From: Lysinibacillus odysseyi 34hs-1 = NBRC 100172
GTDB taxonomy: Bacteria > Bacillota > Bacilli > Bacillales_A > Planococcaceae
DNA length: 64,000 bases
NCBI RefSeq assembly: GCF_001591965.1
Contig: NZ_BCVX01000003.1
Coordinates: 310,001-374,000, forward strand
Direction: 5' to 3'
The notes beneath the pieces are model-generated. The model worked only from the letters and a program-made list of their open reading frames with translations. It was not told the origin of the DNA and searched no databases. The translations under genes were made by a program, and so were the position numbers. Within the stretch, counting starts at the first letter, position 1; the number at the start of each line of letters is the position of its first letter. Shown in pieces: positions 16,210-25,670 of the stretch.

Positions 16210-16947
16210 ATGCTACATTATGAACGAATGGGCAATAAAGGCGGCGATACAATTGTTATGATCCATGGGTTTCTTGGCGGATCGGACATGTTCCATAAAG
16301 CAATAAAAGAGCTGGAAGGGGAATACGATATCATTTCCGTCGACCTGCCCGGACATGGAAAAAGTAAAATGGAATCGGATGCCTATACAGTATATGATTA
16401 TGCCAAGGCCATTGCAGAAGTACTGAAGCATGAAAAGGTTGCAAATGCTACCTGGCTGGGGCACTCAATGGGCGGCTATATTACTCTTGCCGCGTTGGAA
16501 AAAGGAATAGCCGACATAGATAAAGCAATCCTGGCCTATTCATCCGCTGCGCCTGATTCAACGGAAACTCAAAAGAAAAGGGACCAGCAGAAATCAGATA
16601 TCGAACTAAATGGCGTAAAGGCCTATATAGATAATGGGATCAATGCATTTTTTGGAGACAATCCTTACTCGGAAGATGTGGAGTTTGCCAGCCGCGTTGG
16701 TTATGAAGCAACTGCCGAAGGGCTGCAGGCTGCCTTAGATGCGATGAAGTCCCGCCCCGATCAAACAACCTTCATCCATGAAGTCTCCATCCCCATTCTT
16801 GTGATTGAAGGTAGTCAGGATTCTATCGTCGCACCAATTGAAACCGAAAATATTGCTGTACAAAAAATCACTACAGATACAGGGCATCTAGGGATGTTGG
16901 AAGATTCGAAAGCATTTGCAAAGGCAGTCAAACAATTTTTAGGATAA
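16210..16947 (+). CDS. Alpha/beta hydrolase
   Basis: 245 residues of the alpha/beta hydrolase fold. MIHGFLGG is the oxyanion loop, WLGHSMGGYITL the nucleophile elbow with Ser, EGSQDSIV supplies the acid, and DTGHLGML the His. The small cap region (about residues 115-170) is helical. Substrate unknown; MenH-like and carboxylesterase-like members look alike. Strong AGAAGGAGG, single gene, own terminator. Confidence 0.88.
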   Translation: MLHYERMGNKGGDTIVMIHGFLGGSDMFHKAIKELEGEYDIISVDLPGHGKSKMESDAYTVYDYAKAIAEVLKHEKVANATWLGHSMGGYITLAALEKGIADIDKAILAYSSAAPDSTETQKKRDQQKSDIELNGVKAYIDNGINAFFGDNPYSEDVEFASRVGYEATAEGLQAALDAMKSRPDQTTFIHEVSIPILVIEGSQDSIVAPIETENIAVQKITTDTGHLGMLEDSKAFAKAVKQFLG

Positions 16948-16951
16948 CTGA

Positions 16952-16986
16952 AAGAACTGCGCGGTTTGCGCAGTTCTTCCGTTTTT
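16952..16986 (+). terminator. Terminator after the hydrolase gene
   Basis: AAGAACTGCGC pairs with GCGCAGTTCTT (11 bp, loop of 5) followed by CCGTTTTT. It lies between convergent genes and overlaps the end of rocF by two bases. Confidence 0.85.
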
Positions 16987-17872
16987 ATAAAAGCTTATCA
17001 CCAAAAAGAGAACCAGCTAATGCAACCGCTACTTCTGCCGTTTGGTTACGATCATCTAGTATAGGATTTACTTCCACTAATTCTGCGGATGTAATAAGTC
17101 CGCTTTCAGCAAGCATCTCCATCGCCAAATGACTTTCGCGATATGTAATTCCTCCCCTTACCGGCGTCCCTACCCCAGGACATTCCATCGGATCTAGGGC
17201 ATCAAGATCCAGCGATAAATGAACACCGTCTGTATCCTTTAAATGGCTGATTGTCTGCTCAATAACAGCCGTCATCCCCATCCGATCAATTTCATGCATC
17301 GTAAATACTTTAATTCCCAGCCTTTGAATAAGTTCCTTCTCCCCTTCATCAAGCGCACGAGCACCAATTAATACAATATTCTCAGGCTTGATTTTATGTG
17401 CACCGATCGAAGTTAAAGAAGAATGGCCAAGATTTAAATTTACAGCTAACGGCATTCCGTGAATATTCCCGGATGGTGATGTTTCAGGGATATTTAAATC
17501 ACCGTGGGCATCATACCAAATAACGCCGACATTTTGGCGCTTTTCATTGATTGCTGCAAGCGTGCCAATGGAAATACTGTGATCTCCCCCTAAAATAAGT
17601 GGGAACACATCATCCTTTAACATTTTCATAACGCTTTCCTTCACATTAAGGCTTGCCTCTACAACTGACTGAAGATTTTTTAGATTAGCGTCTCCAATTT
17701 GCACCGGAGACCGTCCCTTTACCGGAATATCCCCGTAATCGATTACTGAATAGCCAAGGCTCAGTAGCCGGTCTTGCAATCCTGCATAGCGGATTGCACT
17801 CGGCCCCATATCAACACCGCGTCTTTCCTGGCCTAAGTCCATTGGAACCCCTACTATTCCTACTGTGTTCAT
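16985..17872 (-). CDS. rocF: Arginase
   Basis: Hydrolyses arginine to ornithine and urea. The 295-residue protein has all manganese-site motifs: LGGDHSISIG, WYDAHGDLN, SPSGNIHGMPL, and SLDLDALDPMECPGVGTP. ITSAELVEVNP closes the fold. I chose the second ATG (17872) because GGGGG directly abuts the first. It is a stand-alone gene; no other roc genes are nearby. Confidence 0.93.
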   Translation of the reverse strand: MNTVGIVGVPMDLGQERRGVDMGPSAIRYAGLQDRLLSLGYSVIDYGDIPVKGRSPVQIGDANLKNLQSVVEASLNVKESVMKMLKDDVFPLILGGDHSISIGTLAAINEKRQNVGVIWYDAHGDLNIPETSPSGNIHGMPLAVNLNLGHSSLTSIGAHKIKPENIVLIGARALDEGEKELIQRLGIKVFTMHEIDRMGMTAVIEQTISHLKDTDGVHLSLDLDALDPMECPGVGTPVRGGITYRESHLAMEMLAESGLITSAELVEVNPILDDRNQTAEVAVALAGSLFGDKLL

Positions 17873-18053
17873 TTCTTTCATCCCCCTTACTAAAAATCCT
17901 GCTGAAATTATTCCTATAGACGATTACCTAACATATAGCCACCGAATTTCAAAAGAAATTGGACAACTCACATGCCCCTTTGACATCGTCTAACCATTAT
18001 TGTAACTTATTTTTTCAAACCAAAACATATGTAACTGTCATTTTTCAGAAAAC

Positions 18054-18088
18054 AAAAAAAGGCATATCTCAAACTTTATGAGATATCC
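18054..18088 (-). terminator. Terminator of the pst-phoU operon
   Basis: On the minus strand GGATATCTCA pairs with TGAGATATGCC (7-base loop), followed by TTTTTTT. It lies 90 bp past the phoU stop. Confidence 0.8.
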
Positions 18089-18178
18089 TCTTGGCGTCAG
18101 GTTACTATACGGGCAGGAGCAAAACAGACAACCACGGAGCGAAAGTTCACTAATTGTCCTCTCTTACTCACTATCCGC

Positions 18179-18835
18179 TTAGTTATTTAATTCATACCTC
18201 TGTCCTTTTACTAGGTAAAACAGGTGCTCTGCAATATTGGTAGCATGATCAGCACTGCGTTCAATATAACGGGCGATAAAGGAAAGGTAAGTGATTTGGG
18301 CAAGATTGTCTGTCTGAACACTTGATAGGCGGATAAGATGTCGAATTGTATCACCGTATAATTCATCTACCTGATCGTCTAAATCCGCAATTTCTTTTGC
18401 TTTTGCGGTATTTTCCTCAATAAAGGCATTCACAATCTGATGAAGCATAGAGGCCGTACGGAAATGCATATCTTCTAACGTCTCTATCGGTGTAATAAAT
18501 GGATCTTTTCCAATTCGCACTGTTTCCTTTGCAATATTGACGGCGTAATCCCCTACCCGCTCCATATCTGCTGATGCTTTGATCATCACAATCAGTCTTC
18601 GCAAGTCTGTTGCGACCGGCTGCTGCTTCGCGATCAAGAGTATAACACGGTCATTGATTGCTTCCTCCAACCGATTAATATCGGTGTCCATTTCAATTAT
18701 CTCAAGAGCTAAATCGATATCTTTTTCTACAAAGGCTTTAAAGGCAAGCTCAAATGCATTAATAGCTTTCGTACTTAATTCAAGCAGCGCCTGCTGAACA
18801 TCTTTTAGGTCATTCTCAAATCGTTCACGTACCAT
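18179..18835 (-). CDS. phoU: Phosphate-signalling protein PhoU
   Basis: 218 residues forming two similar three-helix bundles, each with the metal-binding ExxxD pattern (METDTDIN-like EIIEMDTDINRLEE, and DMERVGDYAVNIAKE; then EIADLDDQVDELYGD and YIERSADHATNIAEH). PhoU links the Pst transporter to Pho signalling and limits phosphate uptake. The start is the second of two ATGs, six bases after AAGGAGG. Last gene of the pst operon. B. subtilis lacks phoU in its pst operon. Confidence 0.92.
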   Translation of the reverse strand: MVRERFENDLKDVQQALLELSTKAINAFELAFKAFVEKDIDLALEIIEMDTDINRLEEAINDRVILLIAKQQPVATDLRRLIVMIKASADMERVGDYAVNIAKETVRIGKDPFITPIETLEDMHFRTASMLHQIVNAFIEENTAKAKEIADLDDQVDELYGDTIRHLIRLSSVQTDNLAQITYLSFIARYIERSADHATNIAEHLFYLVKGQRYELNN

Positions 18836-18854
18836 CATGTGCCTCCTTGCCTCC

Positions 18855-19688
18855 TTATCCAAATCGTCCGGAAATATAATCTTCCGTCCTTCTGTCTGTC
18901 GGATTAGAAAAGATTTTATCCGTTTGATCAAATTCTACAATTTCACCATTTAAAAAGAAGGCTGTCTTATCTGAAATACGTGCAGCTTGCTGCATATTAT
19001 GTGTAACGATAATAATAGAGTACTGCTCCTTTAATTCCTGAACAAGTTCCTCTACTTTTAGTGTAGAGATTGGATCAAGTGCAGATGTTGGCTCATCCAT
19101 CAAAATAACATCCGGTTCAATGGCAAGACATCTGGCGATACATATCCGCTGCTGCTGCCCGCCTGAGAGGCTGTAAGCATTTTGATGAAGTCGATCCTTT
19201 ACATCATCCCATATAGCAGCGCCCCGTAATGATTTCTCCACAATTTCATCAAGGATCTTCTTATTTTTAATCCCATGAATACGAGGCCCATAGGCGATAT
19301 TATCATAGATGGACTTCGGGAATGGATTTGGTTTTTGGAAAACCATCCCTACCTTCGTACGCAGCTCCTCCACCTCATAGTCGGCACTGAAAATATTGCG
19401 TCCCCGGTAATTGATTTCCCCTGTTGTCCGCACCCCAGGAACGAGTTCAACCATCCGGTTTAAAGCTTTCACATAGGTAGATTTCCCACACCCTGAAGGA
19501 CCAATAACAGCTGTTACCTCATTTTCAGCAATATCAATTGTAAGGTTTTTCAGCGCATGATGCTCGCTATACCATAGGTCGAAATTTTTCGTTTGGAAGA
19601 CGAACTCTTTCTGCTGACGGCTCACCGGTGCCTGCTTCGTATTACTCACCACAATTTTAGGTGTTTTTTTCTCGGCTACTTGAATCAT
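18855..19688 (-). CDS. pstB: Phosphate ABC transporter ATP-binding protein
   Basis: 277 residues. Walker [11 protein letters not shown]-loop [15 protein letters not shown], signature LSGGQQQR, Walker [15 protein letters not shown]-loop VTHNMQQA. The PNPFP after the Q-loop is typical of PstB. Start ATG at 19688, eight bases after AAGGAG. It energises phosphate import through PstC/PstA. B. subtilis has two pstB copies; here there is one. Confidence 0.95.
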   Translation of the reverse strand: MIQVAEKKTPKIVVSNTKQAPVSRQQKEFVFQTKNFDLWYSEHHALKNLTIDIAENEVTAVIGPSGCGKSTYVKALNRMVELVPGVRTTGEINYRGRNIFSADYEVEELRTKVGMVFQKPNPFPKSIYDNIAYGPRIHGIKNKKILDEIVEKSLRGAAIWDDVKDRLHQNAYSLSGGQQQRICIARCLAIEPDVILMDEPTSALDPISTLKVEELVQELKEQYSIIIVTHNMQQAARISDKTAFFLNGEIVEFDQTDKIFSNPTDRRTEDYISGRFG

Positions 19689-19700
19689 TCTATTCACTCC

Positions 19701-20579
19701 TTAATAGCGTTTTTGGAACTTATTTCTAATTATTACAGCAATAGAGTTCATTAATACAAGCACAGTCATCAAAACAACGATGCCGGCCGCCGCTACATAT
19801 TGGAACTCCTCTTGAGGCCGTTTCGCCCAATCGAAAATTTGCATCGGTAACGCTGTAAAGGAATCCAGCAGGCCTGTCGGAAGAAATTGCAGTATGACCG
19901 GGATACCGATAACGACAAGCGGTGCCGTTTCACCAATCGCACGGGAAAGTGCCAGGATACTTCCTGTTAAAATTCCTGGAATGGCTGCAGGCAGCACGAC
20001 ACGGACAATTGTTTGCCATTTGGTCGCCCCCATGCCGTACGATGCTTCGCGCTGTTCATTGGGCACCGCCCGAATTGCCTCCTGTGCTGCTACGATAATA
20101 ACAGGTAAAATAAGAAGACTCATTGTAAAGCCGGCAGCTAAAATGCTTTTTCCGAGATCCATCATACGTACGAATATCGTTAGTCCAAGCAGACCGAAAA
20201 CAATTGATGGTACACCCGCCAGGTTAGCAATATTCATACGGATGAAATCATTGATTTTATTTTTTTTCGCATATTCCTCTAGATAAATAGCAGTAGAAAC
20301 TCCTAGAATGATCGATACAGGTGCCACGACTGCCATTAACCAAAGAGAGCCGATCAATGCCGCTTTAATACCTGCTTTTGCAGGAATACGGGATGCGAAA
20401 TTTGTTAAAAAGTCGATATTTAAATACCCTATTCCTTGGGAGAAGATACGGAACAGCAATACAATAAGGGACAATAGTGCAAAGCTTGTTGCCAAAAGGA
20501 AGACAGCTTTCCACACCTTATTGAAAGTAAGACGTGAGCCCATCCGTTTCATGACAAGGACATCATTCAAATACTTCAT
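19701..20579 (-). CDS. pstA: Phosphate ABC transporter permease PstA
   Basis: 292 residues, six membrane helices. The permease coupling loop EAIRAVPNEQREASYGMGATKW and ALSRAIGETAPLVVIG are characteristic of PstA. I start at the ATG at 20579, seven bases after GGAGGAG and one base after the pstC stop. Forms the channel with PstC. Confidence 0.94.
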   Translation of the reverse strand: MKYLNDVLVMKRMGSRLTFNKVWKAVFLLATSFALLSLIVLLFRIFSQGIGYLNIDFLTNFASRIPAKAGIKAALIGSLWLMAVVAPVSIILGVSTAIYLEEYAKKNKINDFIRMNIANLAGVPSIVFGLLGLTIFVRMMDLGKSILAAGFTMSLLILPVIIVAAQEAIRAVPNEQREASYGMGATKWQTIVRVVLPAAIPGILTGSILALSRAIGETAPLVVIGIPVILQFLPTGLLDSFTALPMQIFDWAKRPQEEFQYVAAAGIVVLMTVLVLMNSIAVIIRNKFQKRY

Positions 20580-20580
20580 A

Positions 20581-21507
20581 TTAATACTCCTCCCGGAAGC
20601 GTTTCGAAATATACTGTGCAAGCAAATTCATTGCCAATGTGAAGATAAATAATGTGAAACCTACTGCATAGATTGAATAATAAATCGTTGTGCCATAACC
20701 TGCATCCCCTGTGGATACTTGGACGATGTAAGCTGTCATCGTCTGAATGGAATTAGTAAATCCAAAGTCGAATGTCGGTGTGGAACCGCCCGCTAAGGAA
20801 ACAATCATCGTCTCGCCTATTGCACGGGATACAGCAAGCACAATGGAGGCTATAATTCCTGAAAGTGCAGCAGGCAGTACGACTTTGACCGCGACTTCAA
20901 ATTTTGTCGACCCCAGTCCCAGTGCTCCTTCACGAAGGGAATTAGGAACAGAGCTCATAGCATCCTCCGACATAGATACGATCATCGGCAAAATCATGAT
21001 TCCTACTACAATCCCAGGGCTTAATGCATTGAATATCTTTAATGCCGGAATAATTTCCTGCAGTAATGGGGTAACAAACGTCAAGGCGAAAAATCCATAG
21101 ACAATTGTCGGTACACCCGCCAAAACTTCTAAAATAGGTTTAATAATACGTCGCGCTTTATCTGATGCATACTCGCTTAAATAAATCGCTGCCCCTAGCC
21201 CGAAAGGTACGGCGACCAAGACGGCAATCATTGTCACTTTAAAAGTTCCTAAAATAAGTGGCAGTACACCATATAGCGGCTCCTTGCCGGAGAACGGAAG
21301 CCACTCTTTTCCAAAGATATAGTCTGTAATGGAAATGCGGGTAAAGAATTCAAACGTCTCAAATATGAGCGTGAAAATAATTCCAAATGTCGTAAGTACA
21401 GAGAGAGCTGCTGCCAAAAACAAGGCAACCGGTACAAGTTTTTCAATGATTTTCTTACTTTTCTTATTACGAGAAGCAGCAATCATAGACTGGACTGATT
21501 GGCTCAT
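20581..21507 (-). CDS. pstC: Phosphate ABC transporter permease PstC
   Basis: 308 residues, six membrane helices. Coupling loop SVPNSLREGALGLGSTKFE and VSRAIGETMIVSLAGG identify PstC. The start at 21507 follows AAAGGAAG with five bases between. It lies 59 bp downstream of pstS. Confidence 0.94.
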   Translation of the reverse strand: MSQSVQSMIAASRNKKSKKIIEKLVPVALFLAAALSVLTTFGIIFTLIFETFEFFTRISITDYIFGKEWLPFSGKEPLYGVLPLILGTFKVTMIAVLVAVPFGLGAAIYLSEYASDKARRIIKPILEVLAGVPTIVYGFFALTFVTPLLQEIIPALKIFNALSPGIVVGIMILPMIVSMSEDAMSSVPNSLREGALGLGSTKFEVAVKVVLPAALSGIIASIVLAVSRAIGETMIVSLAGGSTPTFDFGFTNSIQTMTAYIVQVSTGDAGYGTTIYYSIYAVGFTLFIFTLAMNLLAQYISKRFREEY

Positions 21508-21566
21508 TAAATCTTCCTTTCTAATAAAAAACGTATGGTAAGCTTGCCTTACCACACGTCTCAGGA

Positions 21567-22520
21567 TTAACGCAATGCTTCTAGTGCTGCTAAATCTTCA
21601 TCATATTTTTCCTGTGGTGAGCGGACATAGCCAGTAAGTTCTGCCATATCTCCAGCATTTTCAAGCGTAAATTTCATAAAATCATAGGCTGCTTCGTTCT
21701 CTTTTATTGCTTCATTTTTCACATAGACGAATAGAGGACGTGAGAGCGGTGAATATTCACCAGATTCAATTGTTTCATTCGTTGGTGCTACGCCATCAAT
21801 TGAAACAACCTGCAGCTTGTCTTTGTTTGCCATGTAATATGCATATCCGAAGAATGCAATGGCGTTTTTATCAGCCATAACTCCTTGTACCAATACATTA
21901 TCATCTTCTGATAGAGTCGCTGATTTCACCAGGTCCTCCCCATCTAAGATGACCTCGTCAAAGTAGTCATATGTACCGGAATCCGTACCCGGTGAATAGA
22001 ATACTACTTCTTCGTCCGGCCATGAAGGATCAATATCAGACCATTTCTTCTTCGTGCCATCTTCTACCCATAGCTGTTTTAATTGATCTACTGTCAATTC
22101 CTTAGCCCATGTATTATCTGGGTGGATGACAACCGATAAACCGTCATATGCAATTTCGAATTCTGTATAGTCAATGCCTGCATCTGCTAAGCTTTTTGCT
22201 TCCTCATCTTTTATTGGACGGGATGCATTTGAAAAGTCTGTTTCACCATTGATGAATTTTTCAAAGCCGCCACCAGTACCTGATACGCCGACAGAGACAC
22301 GTACGTCGCTTTGTTCACCTGCATATTCTTCAACCATAGCTTCCATGATTGGTGCTACTGTGGAAGAGCCATCTCCCACTACATCGCCCGAAAGCTGTGC
22401 AGTGCCTTCTTCTGTTTCAGCTCCGTTTGCTTTTGATGAATCTGTGTCATCTCCGCAAGCTCCTAGTAGTAAAGTTGCACCTACTAATGCTGTTGCGCCT
22501 AAGTACTTCCATTTTTTCAT
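21567..22520 (-). CDS. pstS: Phosphate-binding lipoprotein PstS
   Basis: 317 residues. Signal peptide with lipobox LLGAC (Cys22 after MKKWKYLGATALVG...). Phosphate site motifs GDGSSTVAPI, SGTGGGFEKF, and SPGTDSGTYDYF are intact. It captures phosphate outside the membrane for PstCAB. First gene of the operon, preceded by GGAGG and by a Pho-box array at 22605-22650. The start at 22520 gives a normal lipoprotein signal; the upstream extension does not. Confidence 0.95.
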   Translation of the reverse strand: MKKWKYLGATALVGATLLLGACGDDTDSSKANGAETEEGTAQLSGDVVGDGSSTVAPIMEAMVEEYAGEQSDVRVSVGVSGTGGGFEKFINGETDFSNASRPIKDEEAKSLADAGIDYTEFEIAYDGLSVVIHPDNTWAKELTVDQLKQLWVEDGTKKKWSDIDPSWPDEEVVFYSPGTDSGTYDYFDEVILDGEDLVKSATLSEDDNVLVQGVMADKNAIAFFGYAYYMANKDKLQVVSIDGVAPTNETIESGEYSPLSRPLFVYVKNEAIKENEAAYDFMKFTLENAGDMAELTGYVRSPQEKYDEDLAALEALR

Positions 22521-22604
22521 TGTGAATGTCCTCCAAACCAAAGGTAGTATTCTTTCTTACATTTCCAACTATAGATTCTGAATATTGAGCACGTATGAAT
22601 AGGT

Positions 22605-22650
22605 TGTTAATCCTATGTAAAGAGGTATGAAGGATTGTAAACTTTGTAAA
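22605..22650 (-). promoter_or_regulatory. Pho box array upstream of pstS
   Basis: On the minus strand four PhoP-type hexamers occur: TTTACA, TTTACA, TTTACA and TTAACA, at offsets of 9, 20 and 11 bp. That is the TT(A/T/C)ACA direct-repeat pattern with about 11-bp phasing and one position missing. A TATAGT at 22568-22573 could be the -10. Low phosphate should activate the operon through PhoP-PhoR. Confidence 0.75.
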
Positions 22651-22762
22651 CAAGTCGCTACAAATGAAACGAAGGAGATTTATTATGTACAAGAAATTTC
22701 TATTAGGGGGGAAGCCGTACTATATTCGACTAAGCTTTTCTTCGATTGATATATAAGAAAAG

Positions 22763-22789
22763 AAACAGGAACGAATACCGCTCCTGTTT
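22763..22789 (-). terminator. Terminator after phnX
   Basis: AAACAGGA pairs with TCCTGTTT. The minus-strand transcript then runs into TCTTTTCTTATAT. It lies immediately after the phnX stop and separates it from pstS. Confidence 0.6.
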
Positions 22790-22796
22790 GTAGTTT

Positions 22797-23582
22797 TTAC
22801 ATGATGTTTATCTGGTGAATAACATTGCGCAGCTGTGCCATTGTTTCGATCGTATAGTGAGCTCCGGCTCTTTCAAATTTTTGGCGTGTCTTCTCAATGG
22901 CATGCTGTTTTTCCATATCGCTTAATCCTGCAAATTCGGCTTCCGACAAACCCATCTCCGAACTCCCGATAATAACGCCTACTGCCCAGACTCCTGCATT
23001 TAATGCTTCGTTTATATCTGATAATGTATCGCCTACTTTAACTACCTTTCTTACATCCTGTAATTCAAGTTTTCTCATATTCTCAAAAATCATATATGGA
23101 TAAGGCCTTCCATAATTCCGCACCTCAGAAGGCGTAACAAGAAAATCGGGAAAGTATCCCTTTTCTTTAGCATGTGGTACCACAATATCCATCATCTCTC
23201 TTGTATAGCCCGTTGTAGAACCTATCTTCAGTCCTTCCGAACGAAGAGTCTGGACAGTATCCAGCACATAGGGAATAGGGTTTGTATACATTGCCAATGA
23301 AACCATCAATTGCTTTTCAAATTTTTCATATAAAGCTGCTACATCCTTTTCTGTAGAGCTTCGTCCATATACTTTCTGCCATTTCTGTTGAATACGCGGC
23401 ATTTGAAGCATGGACCGAATATGATCAATCTTCAGCATCCCCATCGGTTGACGCGCTTCTTCTAACGTAACCTCTACTCCCGCCTCTTCAAAAATTCTTA
23501 AAAATACATTAACCGGTGCGAAACATCCGAAATCTACTGCCGTGCCTGCCCAATCAAAAATAACCGCTTGAATTTTTGTCAT
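22797..23582 (-). CDS. phnX: Phosphonoacetaldehyde hydrolase (phosphonatase)
   Basis: Cleaves the C-P bond of phosphonoacetaldehyde to acetaldehyde and phosphate. HAD-superfamily enzyme of 261 residues: nucleophile Asp10 in FDWAGTAVD, Schiff-base Lys51 in PMGMLKIDH, GSTTGYTREM as motif II, and KVGDTLSDINEAL as the Mg2+ site. The start overlaps the phnW stop (TAATG). Last gene of the phosphonate operon. Confidence 0.95.
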   Translation of the reverse strand: MTKIQAVIFDWAGTAVDFGCFAPVNVFLRIFEEAGVEVTLEEARQPMGMLKIDHIRSMLQMPRIQQKWQKVYGRSSTEKDVAALYEKFEKQLMVSLAMYTNPIPYVLDTVQTLRSEGLKIGSTTGYTREMMDIVVPHAKEKGYFPDFLVTPSEVRNYGRPYPYMIFENMRKLELQDVRKVVKVGDTLSDINEALNAGVWAVGVIIGSSEMGLSEAEFAGLSDMEKQHAIEKTRQKFERAGAHYTIETMAQLRNVIHQINIM

Positions 23583-24673
23583 TAATTCATCACCGCCATA
23601 TAGTTTTCAATCGCATGACATAAACGTTGTATATCTTCCTTATAAATTTCACCAATGTTGCCGATACGGAATGTATCAACATCTGTCAACTTGCCTGGAT
23701 ATAGAACAAAGCCCTGCTCCTTCATACTTTCATAAAATGCTGGAAAGTTAAAATGCTCAGTCGGATATAAGAATGAAGTGATAATCGGTGACTGCTTATC
23801 TTCGGAGATATAGCTTATAAAGCCAAGCTTCTCCATTTGTTTACGTAATAACCGATTGTTCGAAGCATATCGTTCAAAACGGGCTTTGATACCGCCTTCC
23901 TCTTTTAGTTCATGGATTGCCTGTAGGAAAGCTGCCACAACATGTGTTGGAGATGTAAAACGCCATTTTCCATCGACATCCATCACCTGCCATTGATCAT
24001 ATAAATCGAGTGATACACTGCGCGAAATCCCCTGGCAATTTACCAAAGCCGCTTTTTTGGCAATGACAAAACCAAAACCCGGTACTCCCTGTATACACTT
24101 GTTTGCACTGCTGACTAAATAGTCGATTTGCAGTGCTTCTACATCAATTGGAATACCTCCGAAGCTGCTCATCGCATCAACAATAAATGTTTTATTATAT
24201 TGCTTGGCTAATTCACTCGCCTGATCAATCGGATTCAAAATACCCGTTGTTGTCTCACAATGAACCATAGCAAGATGTGTGATAGATTGGTCTTGCTGCA
24301 AAATGTTTTCGATATGACCAAAATCATGGTAGGAATTATATGGAGCAGCTTCTACAACTGTCTGTAATCCAATCGTTCGAGCCATAGATGCCAATCTCTC
24401 GCCATACGCACCGTTTGTTAAAACAAGGATTTTTCCGCATCCAGAGACAGTAGACATCAGTACAGCTTCTACGACAAAGCTTCCACTTCCCTGCATCAGG
24501 ATTGCTGTATAATCTTTTTCGCCAACTTGAGCAAGCTCTAGCAGTTCCCGGCGGATTTGTTGTGTTGTCTGCTTATACTCATCATCCCATGTGCAGCGAT
24601 CCAGCAGCATTTTCTGACGGACTGTATCTGAAGTTGTTAATGGGCCAGGTGTTAATAATTTATATTGTTGCAT
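23582..24673 (-). CDS. phnW: 2-aminoethylphosphonate:pyruvate aminotransferase
   Basis: PLP enzyme of 363 residues that converts 2-aminoethylphosphonate plus pyruvate to phosphonoacetaldehyde plus alanine. MQGSGSFVVEAVL binds the cofactor phosphate, VDAMSSFGGIP carries the PLP Asp, and SSANKCIQGVPGFGF the Schiff-base Lys. Product feeds phnX. Start one base after the preceding stop, with AGGAGG in the end of the upstream gene. Confidence 0.95.
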   Translation of the reverse strand: MQQYKLLTPGPLTTSDTVRQKMLLDRCTWDDEYKQTTQQIRRELLELAQVGEKDYTAILMQGSGSFVVEAVLMSTVSGCGKILVLTNGAYGERLASMARTIGLQTVVEAAPYNSYHDFGHIENILQQDQSITHLAMVHCETTTGILNPIDQASELAKQYNKTFIVDAMSSFGGIPIDVEALQIDYLVSSANKCIQGVPGFGFVIAKKAALVNCQGISRSVSLDLYDQWQVMDVDGKWRFTSPTHVVAAFLQAIHELKEEGGIKARFERYASNNRLLRKQMEKLGFISYISEDKQSPIITSFLYPTEHFNFPAFYESMKEQGFVLYPGKLTDVDTFRIGNIGEIYKEDIQRLCHAIENYMAVMN

Positions 24674-24674
24674 C

Positions 24675-25670
24675 TTATTGTCCTCCTAATGCTTCTTTAA
24701 AGAAGGCTTGATGTTGTTGTAATAGATCCACCGTTAAGGTAGATTTCCATCGTTTTAATCGGGCAGGGATATATTGCTCATCGATTGCTTCGTCTTCAAA
24801 AATAGGAACCGGATAGTATTCTATAATCCCGCTGCGCGCTTCCTCAGCGATATACTGAGCTATCTCAGCCGCCAGTGCTTCTTTTTCATCATCCTTCTTA
24901 TCAACTACAGCAATCGATTCAACAAGGGTATAATTTCCTTCGAGCGGGTCAATATTATCAATTGGCAATCCATTCTTCTTTGCATCAACTGCCTGTGTAC
25001 GCAGACCGAACCCAACGGCTACCTCACCAGTCTGCACTTTCTTAATGGGACCCGACCCCGAGCTTTCCAAATGGGGGCCGACATTTTCCAGTAGATCAGC
25101 TAGTATCTGCTTTCCTTCCGTTTCACCATATTCGGCAATAATAGCTTGAATGAGCAGCCAGCCTGTAGATGAATCCATCACATTTGGAATTGAAACGAGA
25201 TTTCTATATTGCGGTTCGGTTAAGTCCTTTATAGTTTTCGGCATATCCAAACTTTTTTCTTTTAATAGCTCTGTGTTCACGAAAATCGAGCCCATATTAC
25301 CCAACAATGGAATTTGGACTTCTGAATATGGATCGAGCGGTTTCTGCGAAGAAGGCAATTTGATAAACATGTTATTTTGCTGCTGTGCACTATCGATATA
25401 ATAAGAAGACATTGTTACAATATCCGCTTCGATGGCTGTACCTTCAGCCAGCATTTTGCCGCCCAGCTCAGATGTACCGATTGGCTGAAGAATATAATCG
25501 TTCTTATATTTACTGTCTTCCAATATATCTTCGATTACTGCGATAGCCTCATCATCAGCATTTGAATAAATAATGACCTGCTCATCCGCTTTCGTTTTTC
25601 CATCTCCACATGCGGCTAACAATAGAGACAAGCTTCCCATTGCCAGTACTGTAATAAATTTTTTTCTCAT
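24675..25670 (-). CDS. Phosphonate (2-AEP) ABC transporter substrate-binding lipoprotein
   Basis: 331 residues. Lipoprotein signal with lipobox LLAAC, then a type-2 periplasmic-binding fold of the Fe3+/spermidine/2-AEP class (VIIYSNADDEAI at the start, GSGPIKKVQTGEVAVGFG in the hinge region). Its place directly before phnW-phnX makes 2-aminoethylphosphonate the likely ligand. I chose the ATG at 25670, eight bases after AAAGGAG. The 5' end is overlapped for 89 bases by the permease frame. Confidence 0.88.
   Translation of the reverse strand: MRKKFITVLAMGSLSLLLAACGDGKTKADEQVIIYSNADDEAIAVIEDILEDSKYKNDYILQPIGTSELGGKMLAEGTAIEADIVTMSSYYIDSAQQQNNMFIKLPSSQKPLDPYSEVQIPLLGNMGSIFVNTELLKEKSLDMPKTIKDLTEPQYRNLVSIPNVMDSSTGWLLIQAIIAEYGETEGKQILADLLENVGPHLESSGSGPIKKVQTGEVAVGFGLRTQAVDAKKNGLPIDNIDPLEGNYTLVESIAVVDKKDDEKEALAAEIAQYIAEEARSGIIEYYPVPIFEDEAIDEQYIPARLKRWKSTLTVDLLQQHQAFFKEALGGQ

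Noticed and set aside
22447-22692. An 81-codon minus-strand frame upstream of and overlapping pstS
   Set aside because: It covers the Pho box and the pstS ribosome site and overlaps pstS in another frame; it has no ribosome site.
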